From Bordetella parapertussis (GTDB lineage Bacteria > Pseudomonadota > Gammaproteobacteria > Burkholderiales > Burkholderiaceae_C), in the NCBI GenBank assembly GCA_945882755.1, contig CAMCWS010000127.1, forward strand, positions 1-9,048: a stretch of 9,048 nt of DNA, given 5' to 3'. Numbering within the stretch: the first letter of the stretch is position 1; each line of letters opens with the position of its first letter. The translations under genes were made by a program, and so were the position numbers. Under the pieces are notes generated by a model that was given only the letters and a program-made list of their open reading frames with translations, was not told the DNA's origin and searched no databases. Positions 1 through 6,627 of this stretch are shown piece after piece.

Positions 1-77
1 TTTGTGGCGGCTGCAGATTGCGGACCCAGTCAAGGTAGGGAGTTGGCTCAGTGACACGCAGCAAAACTGAGTTGATA
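1..77. other. Window edge: possible end of a partial gene, strand unresolved
   Basis: Two codon-aligned readings are open here. On the plus strand, frame 2 is open from base 2 and ends at a TGA at 68-70, giving a protein-like tail that ends WLSDTQQN; this would be the 3' end of a gene convergent with paaK. On the minus strand, a frame reading LLRVTEPTPYLDWVRNLQPP is open off the window edge, but its only start is a TTG at 64-62 with no Shine-Dalgarno sequence. Codon choice slightly favours the minus reading and the absence of a start favours the plus reading. I cannot decide between them and assign no function. Confidence 0.3.
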
Positions 78-1373
78 TCAACGCTGATCTATTACTCGTT
101 TGGCTTTGCCCATGCTTCGCTCAATACCACCTTCAAGACATAACTCCACTTTCAAGCTGGTGCCTATATAGGCCTTGGCTTCATGCTCTAGGTTGACAGC
201 GGCCTGCTTGGACTCAGAAGAATCACAAGACAAACCTGTGCGGGTTTCTACTTTGACAGTCAAGGAATCTAAGGGTCCATCCTTTTGCAAGATGCATTGG
301 TAATGCGCACTCAAGGCCGATTGCCGCAGAATAAGTTCTTCAATTTGGGTGGGGAAAACATTCACGCCCCTGATAATCATCATGTCATCAGTGCGCCCTG
401 TGATTTTTTCCATTCTCCGCATGGTGCGAGCAGTTCCAGGCAGCAAGCGTGTTAAATCGCGGGTGCGGTACCTGATGATGGGCAAGGCTTCTTTCGTCAA
501 GCTGGTAAACACAAGTTCGCCCAGTTCCCCATCAGGCAACACCTCTCCCGTTTCGGGATCAATGATTTCAGGGTAAAAATGGTCTTCCCAAATGGTGGGC
601 CCATCTTTGGTTTCTGCACACTCACTCGCCACACCCGGCCCAATGACCTCTGAGAGGCCATAAATGTCCACCGCGTCAATGCCCATGCGCTTCTCAATGG
701 CCAAGCGCATATCGTTGGTCCAAGGCTCAGCACCAAAAATCCCTATGCGCAAACTGCTTTCAATGGGATTCAAACCTTGGCGCTCAAATTCATCAGCCAA
801 AGCCAACATATAGCTGGGCGTGACCATGATGATGTCAGGTGCAAAATCTTTCAAAAGCTGCACCTGTCTTTCGGTTTGCCCGCCGCCAAAGGGAATCACC
901 GTTAAGCCTAAATGCTCTGCACCATAGTGCGCACCCAAGCCACCCGTGAACAAGCCATAGCCGTAGCTGATGTGTACTTTGTCGCCTGGCCTGGCACCGG
1001 CAGCCCGAATACTGCGCGCAACACACTCGGCCCACATATGCACATCATTCGCGGTGTAGCCCACCACGGTTGGCTTACCCGTTGTGCCACTGGAAGCGTG
1101 AATTCGCACCACTTGTGACTGTGGCACCGCAAACATCCCAACGGGGTAACTGTCGCGTAAATCTGATTTTGCAGTGAAAGGAAATTGGCTTAAATCGGCC
1201 AAGCATTTGCATTCATCCGGATGAATGCCAGCAGCATCGAACTTTGCGCGGTACACCGGTGAATAGGCATACGCATGATGCAACGTGGCTTTCAAGCGCT
1301 TGAGTTGCAAACTGCGAAGCTCGTCGATACTGGCTTTTTCTATAGGGTCAAGCGGGAAATTTGTTGGACTCAT
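78..1373 (-). CDS. paaK: Phenylacetate-CoA ligase PaaK
   Basis: PaaK activates phenylacetate to phenylacetyl-CoA with ATP and CoA in the cytoplasm, the first committed step of the aerobic phenylacetate pathway. The 431-residue length is normal for the family. ANL-superfamily landmarks appear in order: the phosphate-binding loop SSGTTGKPT (94-102), the A5 motif YGLSE (238-242), RTRDL (302-306), GRTDDM then RGVNVFP (326-341, the PaaK-type hinge), and the C-terminal GKAKR with the expected catalytic lysine at 423. The ATG at 1373 overlaps the paaI stop as ATGA, so translational coupling is likely. An AAGGAG lies 13 nt upstream of the start, a rather long spacing. It is the last gene of the paaG-paaI-paaK unit. 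The family call is firm; strict substrate preference (phenylacetate versus hydroxylated forms) cannot be read from sequence. Confidence 0.96.
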   Translation of the reverse strand: MSPTNFPLDPIEKASIDELRSLQLKRLKATLHHAYAYSPVYRAKFDAAGIHPDECKCLADLSQFPFTAKSDLRDSYPVGMFAVPQSQVVRIHASSGTTGKPTVVGYTANDVHMWAECVARSIRAAGARPGDKVHISYGYGLFTGGLGAHYGAEHLGLTVIPFGGGQTERQVQLLKDFAPDIIMVTPSYMLALADEFERQGLNPIESSLRIGIFGAEPWTNDMRLAIEKRMGIDAVDIYGLSEVIGPGVASECAETKDGPTIWEDHFYPEIIDPETGEVLPDGELGELVFTSLTKEALPIIRYRTRDLTRLLPGTARTMRRMEKITGRTDDMMIIRGVNVFPTQIEELILRQSALSAHYQCILQKDGPLDSLTVKVETRTGLSCDSSESKQAAVNLEHEAKAYIGTSLKVELCLEGGIERSMGKAKRVIDQR

Positions 1374-1810
1374 ACGGGTACCACTGCTCCTTGAATTTGT
1401 GCACTCTTACCTCGGAAAAGCGCCACGACTTCTGCTTTCTGATTACGCACGATCATGTCGTAAACACCATGCCGACCGCTGAGAATCTGCTCTTCTCCAT
1501 CGCATACCAACACATCGTCCAAGTGGGCCGGTTTTAAAAACTCAATCGATGCAGCTGCAGCAACAGCTGCCTTGTTATGGCTGTTACAGGCAAACGCGAA
1601 AGTGGAATCAGCCAAAGTAAAAATAAATCCCCCATGGCAAATTTGATGTCCATTCAAATGCATGGGGGTGATGCGCATTTGCATACGTGCTTGCCCTGGT
1701 TTGCAAAAAACCAATTCCATACCCATGGTCTGGCGTGAAGCCACATCGGCAGAAAACATGGATTCACCGACTTGATGCGCCAAGTCCAACGCAGATGTAA
1801 CCTCCGACAT
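1370..1810 (-). CDS. paaI: Hydroxyphenylacetyl-CoA thioesterase PaaI (hot-dog fold)
   Basis: A 146-residue hot-dog-fold acyl-CoA thioesterase. In the phenylacetate pathway PaaI hydrolyses ring-hydroxylated and dead-end phenylacetyl-CoA intermediates, freeing trapped CoA; this is family knowledge. The sequence has the PaaI signature: NGHQICHGG (53-61) at the start of the central helix, then FTLADSTFAFACN (64-76) with Asp68 in the place of the catalytic aspartate, followed by the strand ASIEFLKPA (88-96). The ATG at 1810 lies 2 nt after the paaG stop and has an AGGA about 9 nt upstream. The gene overlaps paaK by 4 nt. Position between paaG and paaK supports the pathway-specific name over a generic thioesterase. 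Some genomes name this gene paaD, a label also used for an epoxidase maturation protein. Confidence 0.93.
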   Translation of the reverse strand: MSEVTSALDLAHQVGESMFSADVASRQTMGMELVFCKPGQARMQMRITPMHLNGHQICHGGFIFTLADSTFAFACNSHNKAAVAAAASIEFLKPAHLDDVLVCDGEEQILSGRHGVYDMIVRNQKAEVVALFRGKSAQIQGAVVPV

Positions 1811-1812
1811 GA

Positions 1813-2607
1813 TCAGTGTCCTGTGAATTGTGGAGGACGTTTTTGTAAGAAGGCAGAGACACCCTCAATGTAGTCATGCGTTTTTCCAAGCGCAGATTGC
1901 GTATCACGCTCAACATCAAGTTGTTGGTTCAAGTTTCTGTTTCCCGCTTCACACAACAAGGCTCGTGTGGCAATCAAAGCTTGGGTTGGCATAGCAGCCA
2001 AGCGTTGCGCCATTTGAGAAGAGGCCTCTAAGCAGTCCTCGGCCACATCCCATATCAATCCCCACTCTTTGGCTTGCGGAGCCATCAATTTGTCACCGGT
2101 CATGGCCAATGCCATGGCCCGCGCCAAGCCTAAGCGTTCCACCAAAAACCAACTGCTGCCTGCGTCTGGGATCAAGCCAATTTTGCTAAATGCTTGGATG
2201 AAGGATGCAGTGGGAGCCGCAATGGCAATGTCGCAAGCCATCACAAAAGAGGCACCTGCACCAGCCGCTACGCCATTGACCGCAGCAACGGTGGGCATAC
2301 GTAAGTTCTGCAGACGTCTGGTGGTTGGATTGAAAGCTTGGTCAATCACGGGACCTGGGTCTGCACGTGCTATCAAGTTGGGGCCTTCGGCAAAGTCAAA
2401 CTCAGATAAATCGGCACCAGCGCAAAACCCCCGGCCAGCACCGGTGATCACCATGGCTCGAATCAGTGGGTTGGCTTCTGCCGCGTCAAAGGCCTCCCAC
2501 AAATGGCGGTGCATTTCGCGTGTAAAGCTGTTTAAGGCTTGCGGACGGTTGAGTGTGAGCCACGCTACTGCGCCTCGCTCTTCGTAGCTAACGGTCTTTT
2601 CATTCAT
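1813..2607 (-). CDS. paaG: Ring-1,2-epoxyphenylacetyl-CoA isomerase PaaG
   Basis: A crotonase-superfamily enzyme that converts the ring-1,2-epoxide of phenylacetyl-CoA to the oxepin-CoA, and also shifts double bonds later in the pathway (family knowledge). The start is set at the ATG at 2607 (264 residues), which has AAGGAG six nt upstream; a longer reading from TTG at 2643 has no such site and would run through that Shine-Dalgarno sequence. Visible motifs: NRPQALNSF (20-28), oxyanion-hole segment FCAGADLSE (61-69), NGVAAGAGAS (111-120) and KIGLIPDAGSSW (142-153). The first glutamate of classical enoyl-CoA hydratases is replaced (Ser120 aligns there) and Asp148 lies in the second active-site loop, as expected for an isomerase rather than a hydratase. 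It is the first gene of the minus-strand unit with paaI and paaK, and divergent from paaF. Confidence 0.92.
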   Translation of the reverse strand: MNEKTVSYEERGAVAWLTLNRPQALNSFTREMHRHLWEAFDAAEANPLIRAMVITGAGRGFCAGADLSEFDFAEGPNLIARADPGPVIDQAFNPTTRRLQNLRMPTVAAVNGVAAGAGASFVMACDIAIAAPTASFIQAFSKIGLIPDAGSSWFLVERLGLARAMALAMTGDKLMAPQAKEWGLIWDVAEDCLEASSQMAQRLAAMPTQALIATRALLCEAGNRNLNQQLDVERDTQSALGKTHDYIEGVSAFLQKRPPQFTGH

Positions 2608-2613
2608 ATCGGT

Positions 2614-2619
2614 CTCCTT
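2614..2619 (-). promoter_or_regulatory. Ribosome binding site deciding the paaG start
   Basis: On the minus strand AAGGAG stands 6 nt before the ATG at 2607. It lies inside the longer TTG-initiated reading and so selects the internal ATG as the true start. Confidence 0.85.
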
Positions 2620-2690
2620 AGGGGATAATTTATCATCAGCCAAGGGCCACTCAGGCTTGAGGGTTCAGTTGAATGTGATAGCCAAGATTT

Positions 2691-2694
2691 GGAG
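2691..2694 (+). promoter_or_regulatory. Ribosome binding site deciding the paaF start
   Basis: GGAG, six nt before the ATG at 2701. The alternative upstream TTG at 2689 overlaps this site, so the ATG is preferred. Confidence 0.75.
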
Positions 2695-2700
2695 ACATGC

Positions 2701-3480
2701 ATGAGTTACCAATTGATTCAAGTTCGCACCGAGGCCGATAAGGTGGGCATCATCACCCTCAATCGTCCCAAGCAATTGAACGCACTCAACAGCGAACTCA
2801 TGGTTGAGATGGGCACTGCTCTGAAGTTATTTGATGCAGACCCCCATATTGGTTGCATCATTTTGACCGGTAGTGAAAAAGCCTTTGCAGCGGGTGCAGA
2901 CATTGGTGTAATGGCCACCTACAGCTATGCCGACGTTTACAAAAACGACTACATCACACGCGATTGGGAAACCCTGCGCAGTATTCGCAAGCCCATCATT
3001 GCAGCAGTTTCTGGTTTTGCGCTGGGTGGCGGGTGTGAAGTGGCGATGATGTGCGACATCATCATCGCGGCTGATAACGCTCGGTTCGGTCAACCTGAAA
3101 TCAAGCTTGGCATCATCCCTGGTGCAGGTGGCACACAACGTTTACCCCGTGCTATTGGCAAAGCCAAGGCCATGGACTTGGCCCTGACGGGGCGCATGAT
3201 GGATGCGCAAGAGGCAGAACGTGCTGGGTTGGTCAGTCGCGTTGTGCCGCTTGATAAATTAATGGATGAGGCTTTGGGTGCGGCACTCAGTATTTGCGAC
3301 TACTCGCAAATTGCAGTTATGTCTGCCAAAGAATCCATCAACCGCGCCTTTGAGAGCAGTTTGTCCGATGGTGTCATGTTTGAGCGACGTATGTTTCATG
3401 CACTTTTTGCCACCGAAGACCAAAAAGAAGGCATGGACGCCTTTGTTAATAAACGCAAGCCTGTGTTCAAACACCAATAA
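2701..3480 (+). CDS. paaF: 2,3-dehydroadipyl-CoA hydratase PaaF (enoyl-CoA hydratase)
   Basis: A 259-residue enoyl-CoA hydratase that in this pathway hydrates 2,3-dehydroadipyl-CoA to 3-hydroxyadipyl-CoA. Crotonase landmarks are all present: [10 protein letters not shown] (21-30), oxyanion-hole segment AFAAGADI (61-68), [13 protein letters not shown] (107-119) with the first catalytic glutamate at 113, and [20 protein letters not shown] (129-148) with the second at 133. Both glutamates are retained, which separates it from the neighbouring isomerase PaaG. The start is the ATG at 2701, with GGAG six nt upstream. It is divergent from paaG and only 15 nt ahead of a membrane-anchored hydrolase, so these two probably share a transcript. 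On sequence alone it could be a general short-chain enoyl-CoA hydratase; the paa setting favours PaaF. Confidence 0.88.
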   Translation: MSYQLIQVRTEADKVGIITLNRPKQLNALNSELMVEMGTALKLFDADPHIGCIILTGSEKAFAAGADIGVMATYSYADVYKNDYITRDWETLRSIRKPIIAAVSGFALGGGCEVAMMCDIIIAADNARFGQPEIKLGIIPGAGGTQRLPRAIGKAKAMDLALTGRMMDAQEAERAGLVSRVVPLDKLMDEALGAALSICDYSQIAVMSAKESINRAFESSLSDGVMFERRMFHALFATEDQKEGMDAFVNKRKPVFKHQ

Positions 3481-3495
3481 AACCTAGGGAATGCC

Positions 3496-4518
3496 ATGAC
3501 TGAAGAAACCCAAAAGCAATCGAGTTTGAAAAGCTGGGGGTTTTTGGCCCTCAAATCTCTTTTGGGGGTTGTGCTGCTGGCTGTGATTGCATTTTTTGTC
3601 GGGCCGACCAACGAATTTGGTACCGACACGCCTTCCAGCAGAAATCTACCCACGCAAAATTTGTCCGAGCTTGATGATTGGCTTGCGCAAAGCGAAGCCA
3701 AGTTCAGCGATATCAAACCAGGCACAGCCAAAGGCATAGTATGGGCAAGCCCTGATCACCAAAAGACGCCTTGGGCGGTTGTCTATGTGCATGGTTTTTC
3801 AGCCAGCCGAATGGAAACAGCACCTGTGGCCGACTTGGTCGCCAAAGAATTGGGTGCCAATCTTTTTTATACACGGCTCAGCGGCCACGGCTTGCCAGGC
3901 GCAGCCCTTGGTCAAGTTTCTGCTCAAGATTGGTTGGCCGACACCGTAGAGGCTATTCGCATAGGGCAAACCTTGGGTGAAAAGGTTTTGGTCATCAGCT
4001 GTTCCACCGGATCAACGCTTTCGACATGGCTTGAAACTTCAGCCTATGCCAACGCTGTCCAAGCGCATGTGTTTATCTCCCCCAACTTTGGCCTCAAGGA
4101 CAAGCGCTCAGAGCTGCTGAATGGTCACTGGGGAAAACAAATTGCCATGGCGATCACAGGACCCGAATTGAAGTTTCCCGACGTCAGCGAGCAGGAATCA
4201 ACGGCTTGGACAAAAAGTTATCCCACAAGCGCTTTGTTTCCCATGATGGCACTGGTCAAGAAAGTGCGTGAAAGCGACGCGCAGTCATTTAAGACACCCT
4301 TGTTGGTGCTCTACAGCGCAGACGATCAAACCGTTGACCCCTTGGAAACCCAAAAATTCTTTGAACGCATTGGTTCACCTAGCAAAAAACTTGAATTGGT
4401 TTCTTACAGCCAAAGTGAAGGGCAACATGTGTTGGCCGGAGAGATACGCGACCCAAAGTCGGTGGAGCCTATGGTCAAAACCATCGTCAAATGGCTTGGC
4501 GAGCTATCAATGCTTTGA
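3496..4518 (+). CDS. Membrane-anchored alpha/beta hydrolase
   Basis: A 340-residue alpha/beta hydrolase with one N-terminal membrane segment (about residues 16-36, LALKSLLGVVLLAVIAFFVG) and no clear cleavage site, so it is probably anchored in the inner membrane with the catalytic domain in the periplasm. The fold is shown by VVYVHGFSASR (95-105), whose HG forms the oxyanion hole, TRLSGHGLPG (126-135), the nucleophile elbow VISCSTGST (166-174) with Ser170, the acid in YSADDQTVDP (273-282) and the base in GQHVLAGE (309-316) with His311. The elbow reads S-C-S-T-G rather than the usual G-x-S-x-G. Stop-to-start distance from paaF is 15 nt, with AGGGA ahead of the ATG, which suggests cotranscription. 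Its last 32 bases overlap the convergent glutaredoxin-like gene. The substrate is unknown; a lipase or carboxylesterase-type reaction is the most that can be said. Confidence 0.85.
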   Translation: MTEETQKQSSLKSWGFLALKSLLGVVLLAVIAFFVGPTNEFGTDTPSSRNLPTQNLSELDDWLAQSEAKFSDIKPGTAKGIVWASPDHQKTPWAVVYVHGFSASRMETAPVADLVAKELGANLFYTRLSGHGLPGAALGQVSAQDWLADTVEAIRIGQTLGEKVLVISCSTGSTLSTWLETSAYANAVQAHVFISPNFGLKDKRSELLNGHWGKQIAMAITGPELKFPDVSEQESTAWTKSYPTSALFPMMALVKKVRESDAQSFKTPLLVLYSADDQTVDPLETQKFFERIGSPSKKLELVSYSQSEGQHVLAGEIRDPKSVEPMVKTIVKWLGELSML

Positions 4519-4837
4519 CCTCTTTGTGCCCACCTAAAAGTACACCGTCACGAAACACCATAGGAAATGTGGGCCAACCGCTCCACATTTTCAAAGCCAA
4601 GCGACGCTTCCATTGGCTGAAGTAACTTCCATACTCTAAATAGTGATATGAAATACTAGATTCTTTAAACAAGTTGCGAACATTTTTGACAACAGGGTTT
4701 TGCTTCATTCCAACCACCACAATGGCGTGCTGGGCAATGGCCAACTGAACCTCTTGAACAATATCTTGGTTAAATTGGGCGACAGTAGCTTGAATGTCAG
4801 AATGAATTTTCTGCTCGGGTAACACTGACCTGGTCAT
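4487..4837 (-). CDS. Glutaredoxin-like protein lacking all cysteines
   Basis: A 116-residue protein with the outline of a monothiol glutaredoxin: an N-terminal helix (about 15-36), strand IVVVGMK (39-45), active-site loop, helix, strand SYHYLEYG (63-70), then WPTFPMVFRDGVLLGGHKEV (88-107). The last segment holds the TxP cis-proline signature (T90, F91, P92) and the LGG (101-103) that normally contacts glutathione. Where glutaredoxins have CPYC or CGFS this protein has NPVV (47-50), and it contains no cysteine anywhere, so it cannot do thiol-disulfide exchange or bind an iron-sulfur cluster through that loop. A scaffold, chaperone or glutathione-sensing role is possible but unproven. The ATG at 4837 has only a weak GAAAG upstream. 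Its 3' end overlaps the hydrolase gene by 32 bp, and its start is divergent from the next gene. Confidence 0.82.
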   Translation of the reverse strand: MTRSVLPEQKIHSDIQATVAQFNQDIVQEVQLAIAQHAIVVVGMKQNPVVKNVRNLFKESSISYHYLEYGSYFSQWKRRLALKMWSGWPTFPMVFRDGVLLGGHKEVKALIARQAI

Positions 4838-4886
4838 GATTTGCTTTCAAAGGTTCTCGCATCTTATGCGCCACATAATACGCCTT

Positions 4887-5240
4887 ATGAAAAATGCCTT
4901 CTTCGTTGTTTTCTCATTGCATTGTTTTTTGGCTTCTGCCCAAATTGTGTCAAAGCCGCTCACTTGCAGTCAGCACTTTCTTGGTTTTCCTTTTGAGGTG
5001 CATTTCATGGGCAATAACGTTGCAGTGTCATTCAAAAATGAAACATACACATTGCCTTTTAACCGCTCGTGGGTAACCATGGATGGCGGTCGTTGGAGTG
5101 ATTACACCAATGGCAATCTAATTTTGGCTTCCAGCTATCCTGAAGAGCCATATGTTGCCATCAGCCTTAAGAATCAAAAAAATTCAATGGCTTCATGCGA
5201 CGTGGTTGAATTACACCTAAACCAGTCGACTTCAAAGTAA
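4887..5240 (+). CDS. Small secreted protein of unknown function
   Basis: With the start at 4887 the protein has 117 residues and opens with a standard signal peptide (MKNAFFVVFSLHCFLASA, predicted cleavage before Gln19). In-frame ATGs at 4836 and 4866 give longer versions, but these place extra charged and polar residues before the hydrophobic core; no candidate has a good Shine-Dalgarno sequence. The mature part is predicted to be mostly beta strands and has two cysteines, C27 and C104, suited to one disulfide joining the ends of the domain. Motifs include YTLPFNRSWV (54-63) and GGRWSDYTNG (67-76). The disulfide layout and the aromatic-rich Gly-Gly-Arg-Trp stretch faintly recall MliC-type lysozyme inhibitors, but I cannot claim membership. 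It is divergent from the glutaredoxin-like gene and converges on the next gene with 7 nt between stops. Confidence 0.7.
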   Translation: MKNAFFVVFSLHCFLASAQIVSKPLTCSQHFLGFPFEVHFMGNNVAVSFKNETYTLPFNRSWVTMDGGRWSDYTNGNLILASSYPEEPYVAISLKNQKNSMASCDVVELHLNQSTSK

Positions 5241-5247
5241 CAATCGC

Positions 5248-5511
5248 CTATTCTTTATCTGCTGCAGATACAGGTTCAGCTTTTTTAATTTGGTATGCAT
5301 TGTTTCTTTGCACACGAATAACTAGAAAATAGCAATCTCTTTTCAGCTCGCCGTTTTTGATCATGTCACAAAAAGTCGCACTGCCCGCATAGGATGCTTT
5401 GCAATAATTCATTTCATCCGGTTTGGGTTTGAGCGTACAAGAGGATATATCTGCGGCCTTTGCCAACGCCGGAAAAATTGAAAAAATCAGAATACTTATC
5501 AACTTGTACAT
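5248..5511 (-). CDS. Small secreted four-cysteine protein
   Basis: An 87-residue protein starting at the ATG at 5511, which has GGAG five nt upstream; a longer frame reaching 5547 lacks support and would bury the signal peptide. Residues 1-19 form a signal peptide (MYKLISILIFSIFPALAKA), followed by ADISSC. The mature protein has four cysteines at C25, C37, C48 and C60, spaced 12, 11 and 12 apart, which suggests two disulfides in a small helical periplasmic domain. The segment DEMNYCKASYAGSATFCDMI (32-51) and the CYFLVIRVQRNNAY stretch (60-73) do not match a family I can name. The C-terminal tail is charged. Stops of this gene and the preceding plus-strand gene are 7 nt apart. A perfect 15-bp palindrome lies inside its last codons (5256-5270). 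Confidence 0.75.
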   Translation of the reverse strand: MYKLISILIFSIFPALAKAADISSCTLKPKPDEMNYCKASYAGSATFCDMIKNGELKRDCYFLVIRVQRNNAYQIKKAEPVSAADKE

Positions 5512-5658
5512 AAAGACTCCATGTGCTTGCAGCCTTTGTAACAGCAAGCCTTATCAATTGCACATGAATTCTCACTATTTTTGTCTAAATTGTTGTTTTA
5601 TATGACAATTATTTAATAACACAGGCTTTTTCCAATGCCGCTCTTGTTCAAAACAGCC
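5512..5658. other. Intergenic leader between PPK2 and the four-cysteine gene
   Basis: This AT-rich stretch of 147 bases lies downstream of the PPK2 stop and upstream of the minus-strand secreted-protein gene, so that gene's promoter must be here or further into the PPK2 gene. It includes the GGAG Shine-Dalgarno at 5517-5520. A 6-bp inverted repeat (GCTTGC at 5525-5530, GCAAGC at 5544-5549) would form a hairpin in the leader RNA just upstream of the ribosome binding site. No confident -35/-10 pair was found. Confidence 0.35.
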
Positions 5659-6570
5659 TTAGTATTTCTCAGGGACCATCATTTGTTCAGGCACAGGGTT
5701 GCGGATGTAATCGGGATTTCGAACACGCGCAGGCAAGGCGATTTCTGCATGTTCAATCTCGTGGTAGTTGAACTGAGAAAGTAAATGGTCGATACAGTTC
5801 AGACGGGCGCGTTTCTTATCCACGGCTTGAACTACCCACCAAGGCGCTTCTGTAATGTGGGTTCGCTCAATCATGGTTTCTTTTGCGCGGGTGTAGTCTT
5901 CCCAGCGTCTTCGGCTCTCTAAATCCATAGGACTTAGCTTCCACTGCTTCAACGGGTCATGTATGCGGCCCAAAAAGCGAGCGTGCTGTTCATCATCCGT
6001 GATGGAAAACCAATATTTCAATAAGATGATGCCGCTTCTGGCCAGCATTTTTTCAAATTCAGGGACAGTTCGGAAAAATTCTTCATATTCATCTTCGGTA
6101 CAAAAACCCATCACACGTTCGACACCGGCACGGTTGTACCAACTCCGATCAAAAAGTACGATTTCCCCAGCGGCAGGAAGATGCGTGACATAACGTTGGA
6201 AATACCATTGCGTGCGCTCACGGTCGTTAGGAGCCGGCAGAGCGGCGACTCGGCAGACGCGGGGGTTAAGCCTTTGGGTAATTCGTTTGATAACGCCGCC
6301 CTTGCCTGCAGCATCGCGCCCCTCAAAAAGAATCACCACTTTTTGTTTGGTGGCAACAACCCAATCTTGCAACTTGACCAACTCACCTTGCAAGCGAAGT
6401 AGTTCGCGGAAATAAACAGCACGGTTTTTTTTCTCTTCATCAGAGGCAAAAGGGTCGTTTTCGTTTTCGCCATCTTCCATGGCCATCTCAAGTTCTTCGT
6501 CTATGGAATCTAAGATGTCTTCACGAATTTTTCGTAATTGCTCAGCATCGAGTTGAGAATTTTCTTTCAT
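5659..6570 (-). CDS. ppk2: Polyphosphate kinase 2 (PPK2)
   Basis: A 303-residue PPK2 family enzyme, which uses inorganic polyphosphate to phosphorylate nucleoside diphosphates (or the reverse), linking phosphate stores to the ATP/GTP pool in the cytoplasm. Evidence: Walker A loop GRDAAGKGG (84-92), Walker B segment LFDRSWYNRAGVE (139-151) with Asp141, RVMGFC (152-157), and the lid region with RRRWEDYTRAKETM (220-233). The single-domain length and spacing fit the class I subgroup that mostly acts on ADP or GDP; the subgroup is inferred. The first 50 residues are very acidic (DEELEMAMEDGENENDP), a common N-terminal extension. The ATG at 6570 has AAGG about 9 nt upstream. It follows the coiled-coil gene by 57 nt on the same strand and may share its transcript. 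Confidence 0.94.
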   Translation of the reverse strand: MKENSQLDAEQLRKIREDILDSIDEELEMAMEDGENENDPFASDEEKKNRAVYFRELLRLQGELVKLQDWVVATKQKVVILFEGRDAAGKGGVIKRITQRLNPRVCRVAALPAPNDRERTQWYFQRYVTHLPAAGEIVLFDRSWYNRAGVERVMGFCTEDEYEEFFRTVPEFEKMLARSGIILLKYWFSITDDEQHARFLGRIHDPLKQWKLSPMDLESRRRWEDYTRAKETMIERTHITEAPWWVVQAVDKKRARLNCIDHLLSQFNYHEIEHAEIALPARVRNPDYIRNPVPEQMMVPEKY

Positions 6571-6627
6571 GCTATTGGACCTTATATCTTCAATACGTTT
6601 TAAAGGGTGTTTATGAAAGCATCATGA

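Larger units (their letters stand above)
2608..2700. promoter_or_regulatory. Divergent control region between paaG and paaF
   Basis: These 93 bases separate the divergent starts of paaG and paaF and must hold both promoters unless one lies inside a gene. I find no convincing pair of -35 and -10 hexamers. The strongest AT-rich element is around 2624-2634 (GATAAATTAT on the minus strand). A small inverted repeat, TTCAGTTGAA, lies at 2664-2673. No long palindrome of the kind bound by TetR-type PaaR was evident by eye. The regulatory role rests on gene arrangement. Confidence 0.45.

Noticed and set aside
2069..2587. 172-residue open frame on the plus strand
   Set aside because: It lies wholly inside paaG on the opposite strand, is rich in Ala/Pro/Lys of antisense type, and has no recognisable domain; paaG is supported by motifs and a strong ribosome site.
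2608..2643. N-terminal extension of PaaG from TTG at 2643
   Set aside because: The extension would include the AAGGAG Shine-Dalgarno of the internal ATG, and homologous crotonases do not need it.
5623..5659. Inverted repeat AGGCTTTTT...AAAACAGCCT at the end of PPK2 as a terminator
   Set aside because: The stem is bulged, the loop is 18 bases, and no T-run follows in the direction of PPK2 transcription, so it does not meet the pattern of an intrinsic terminator.
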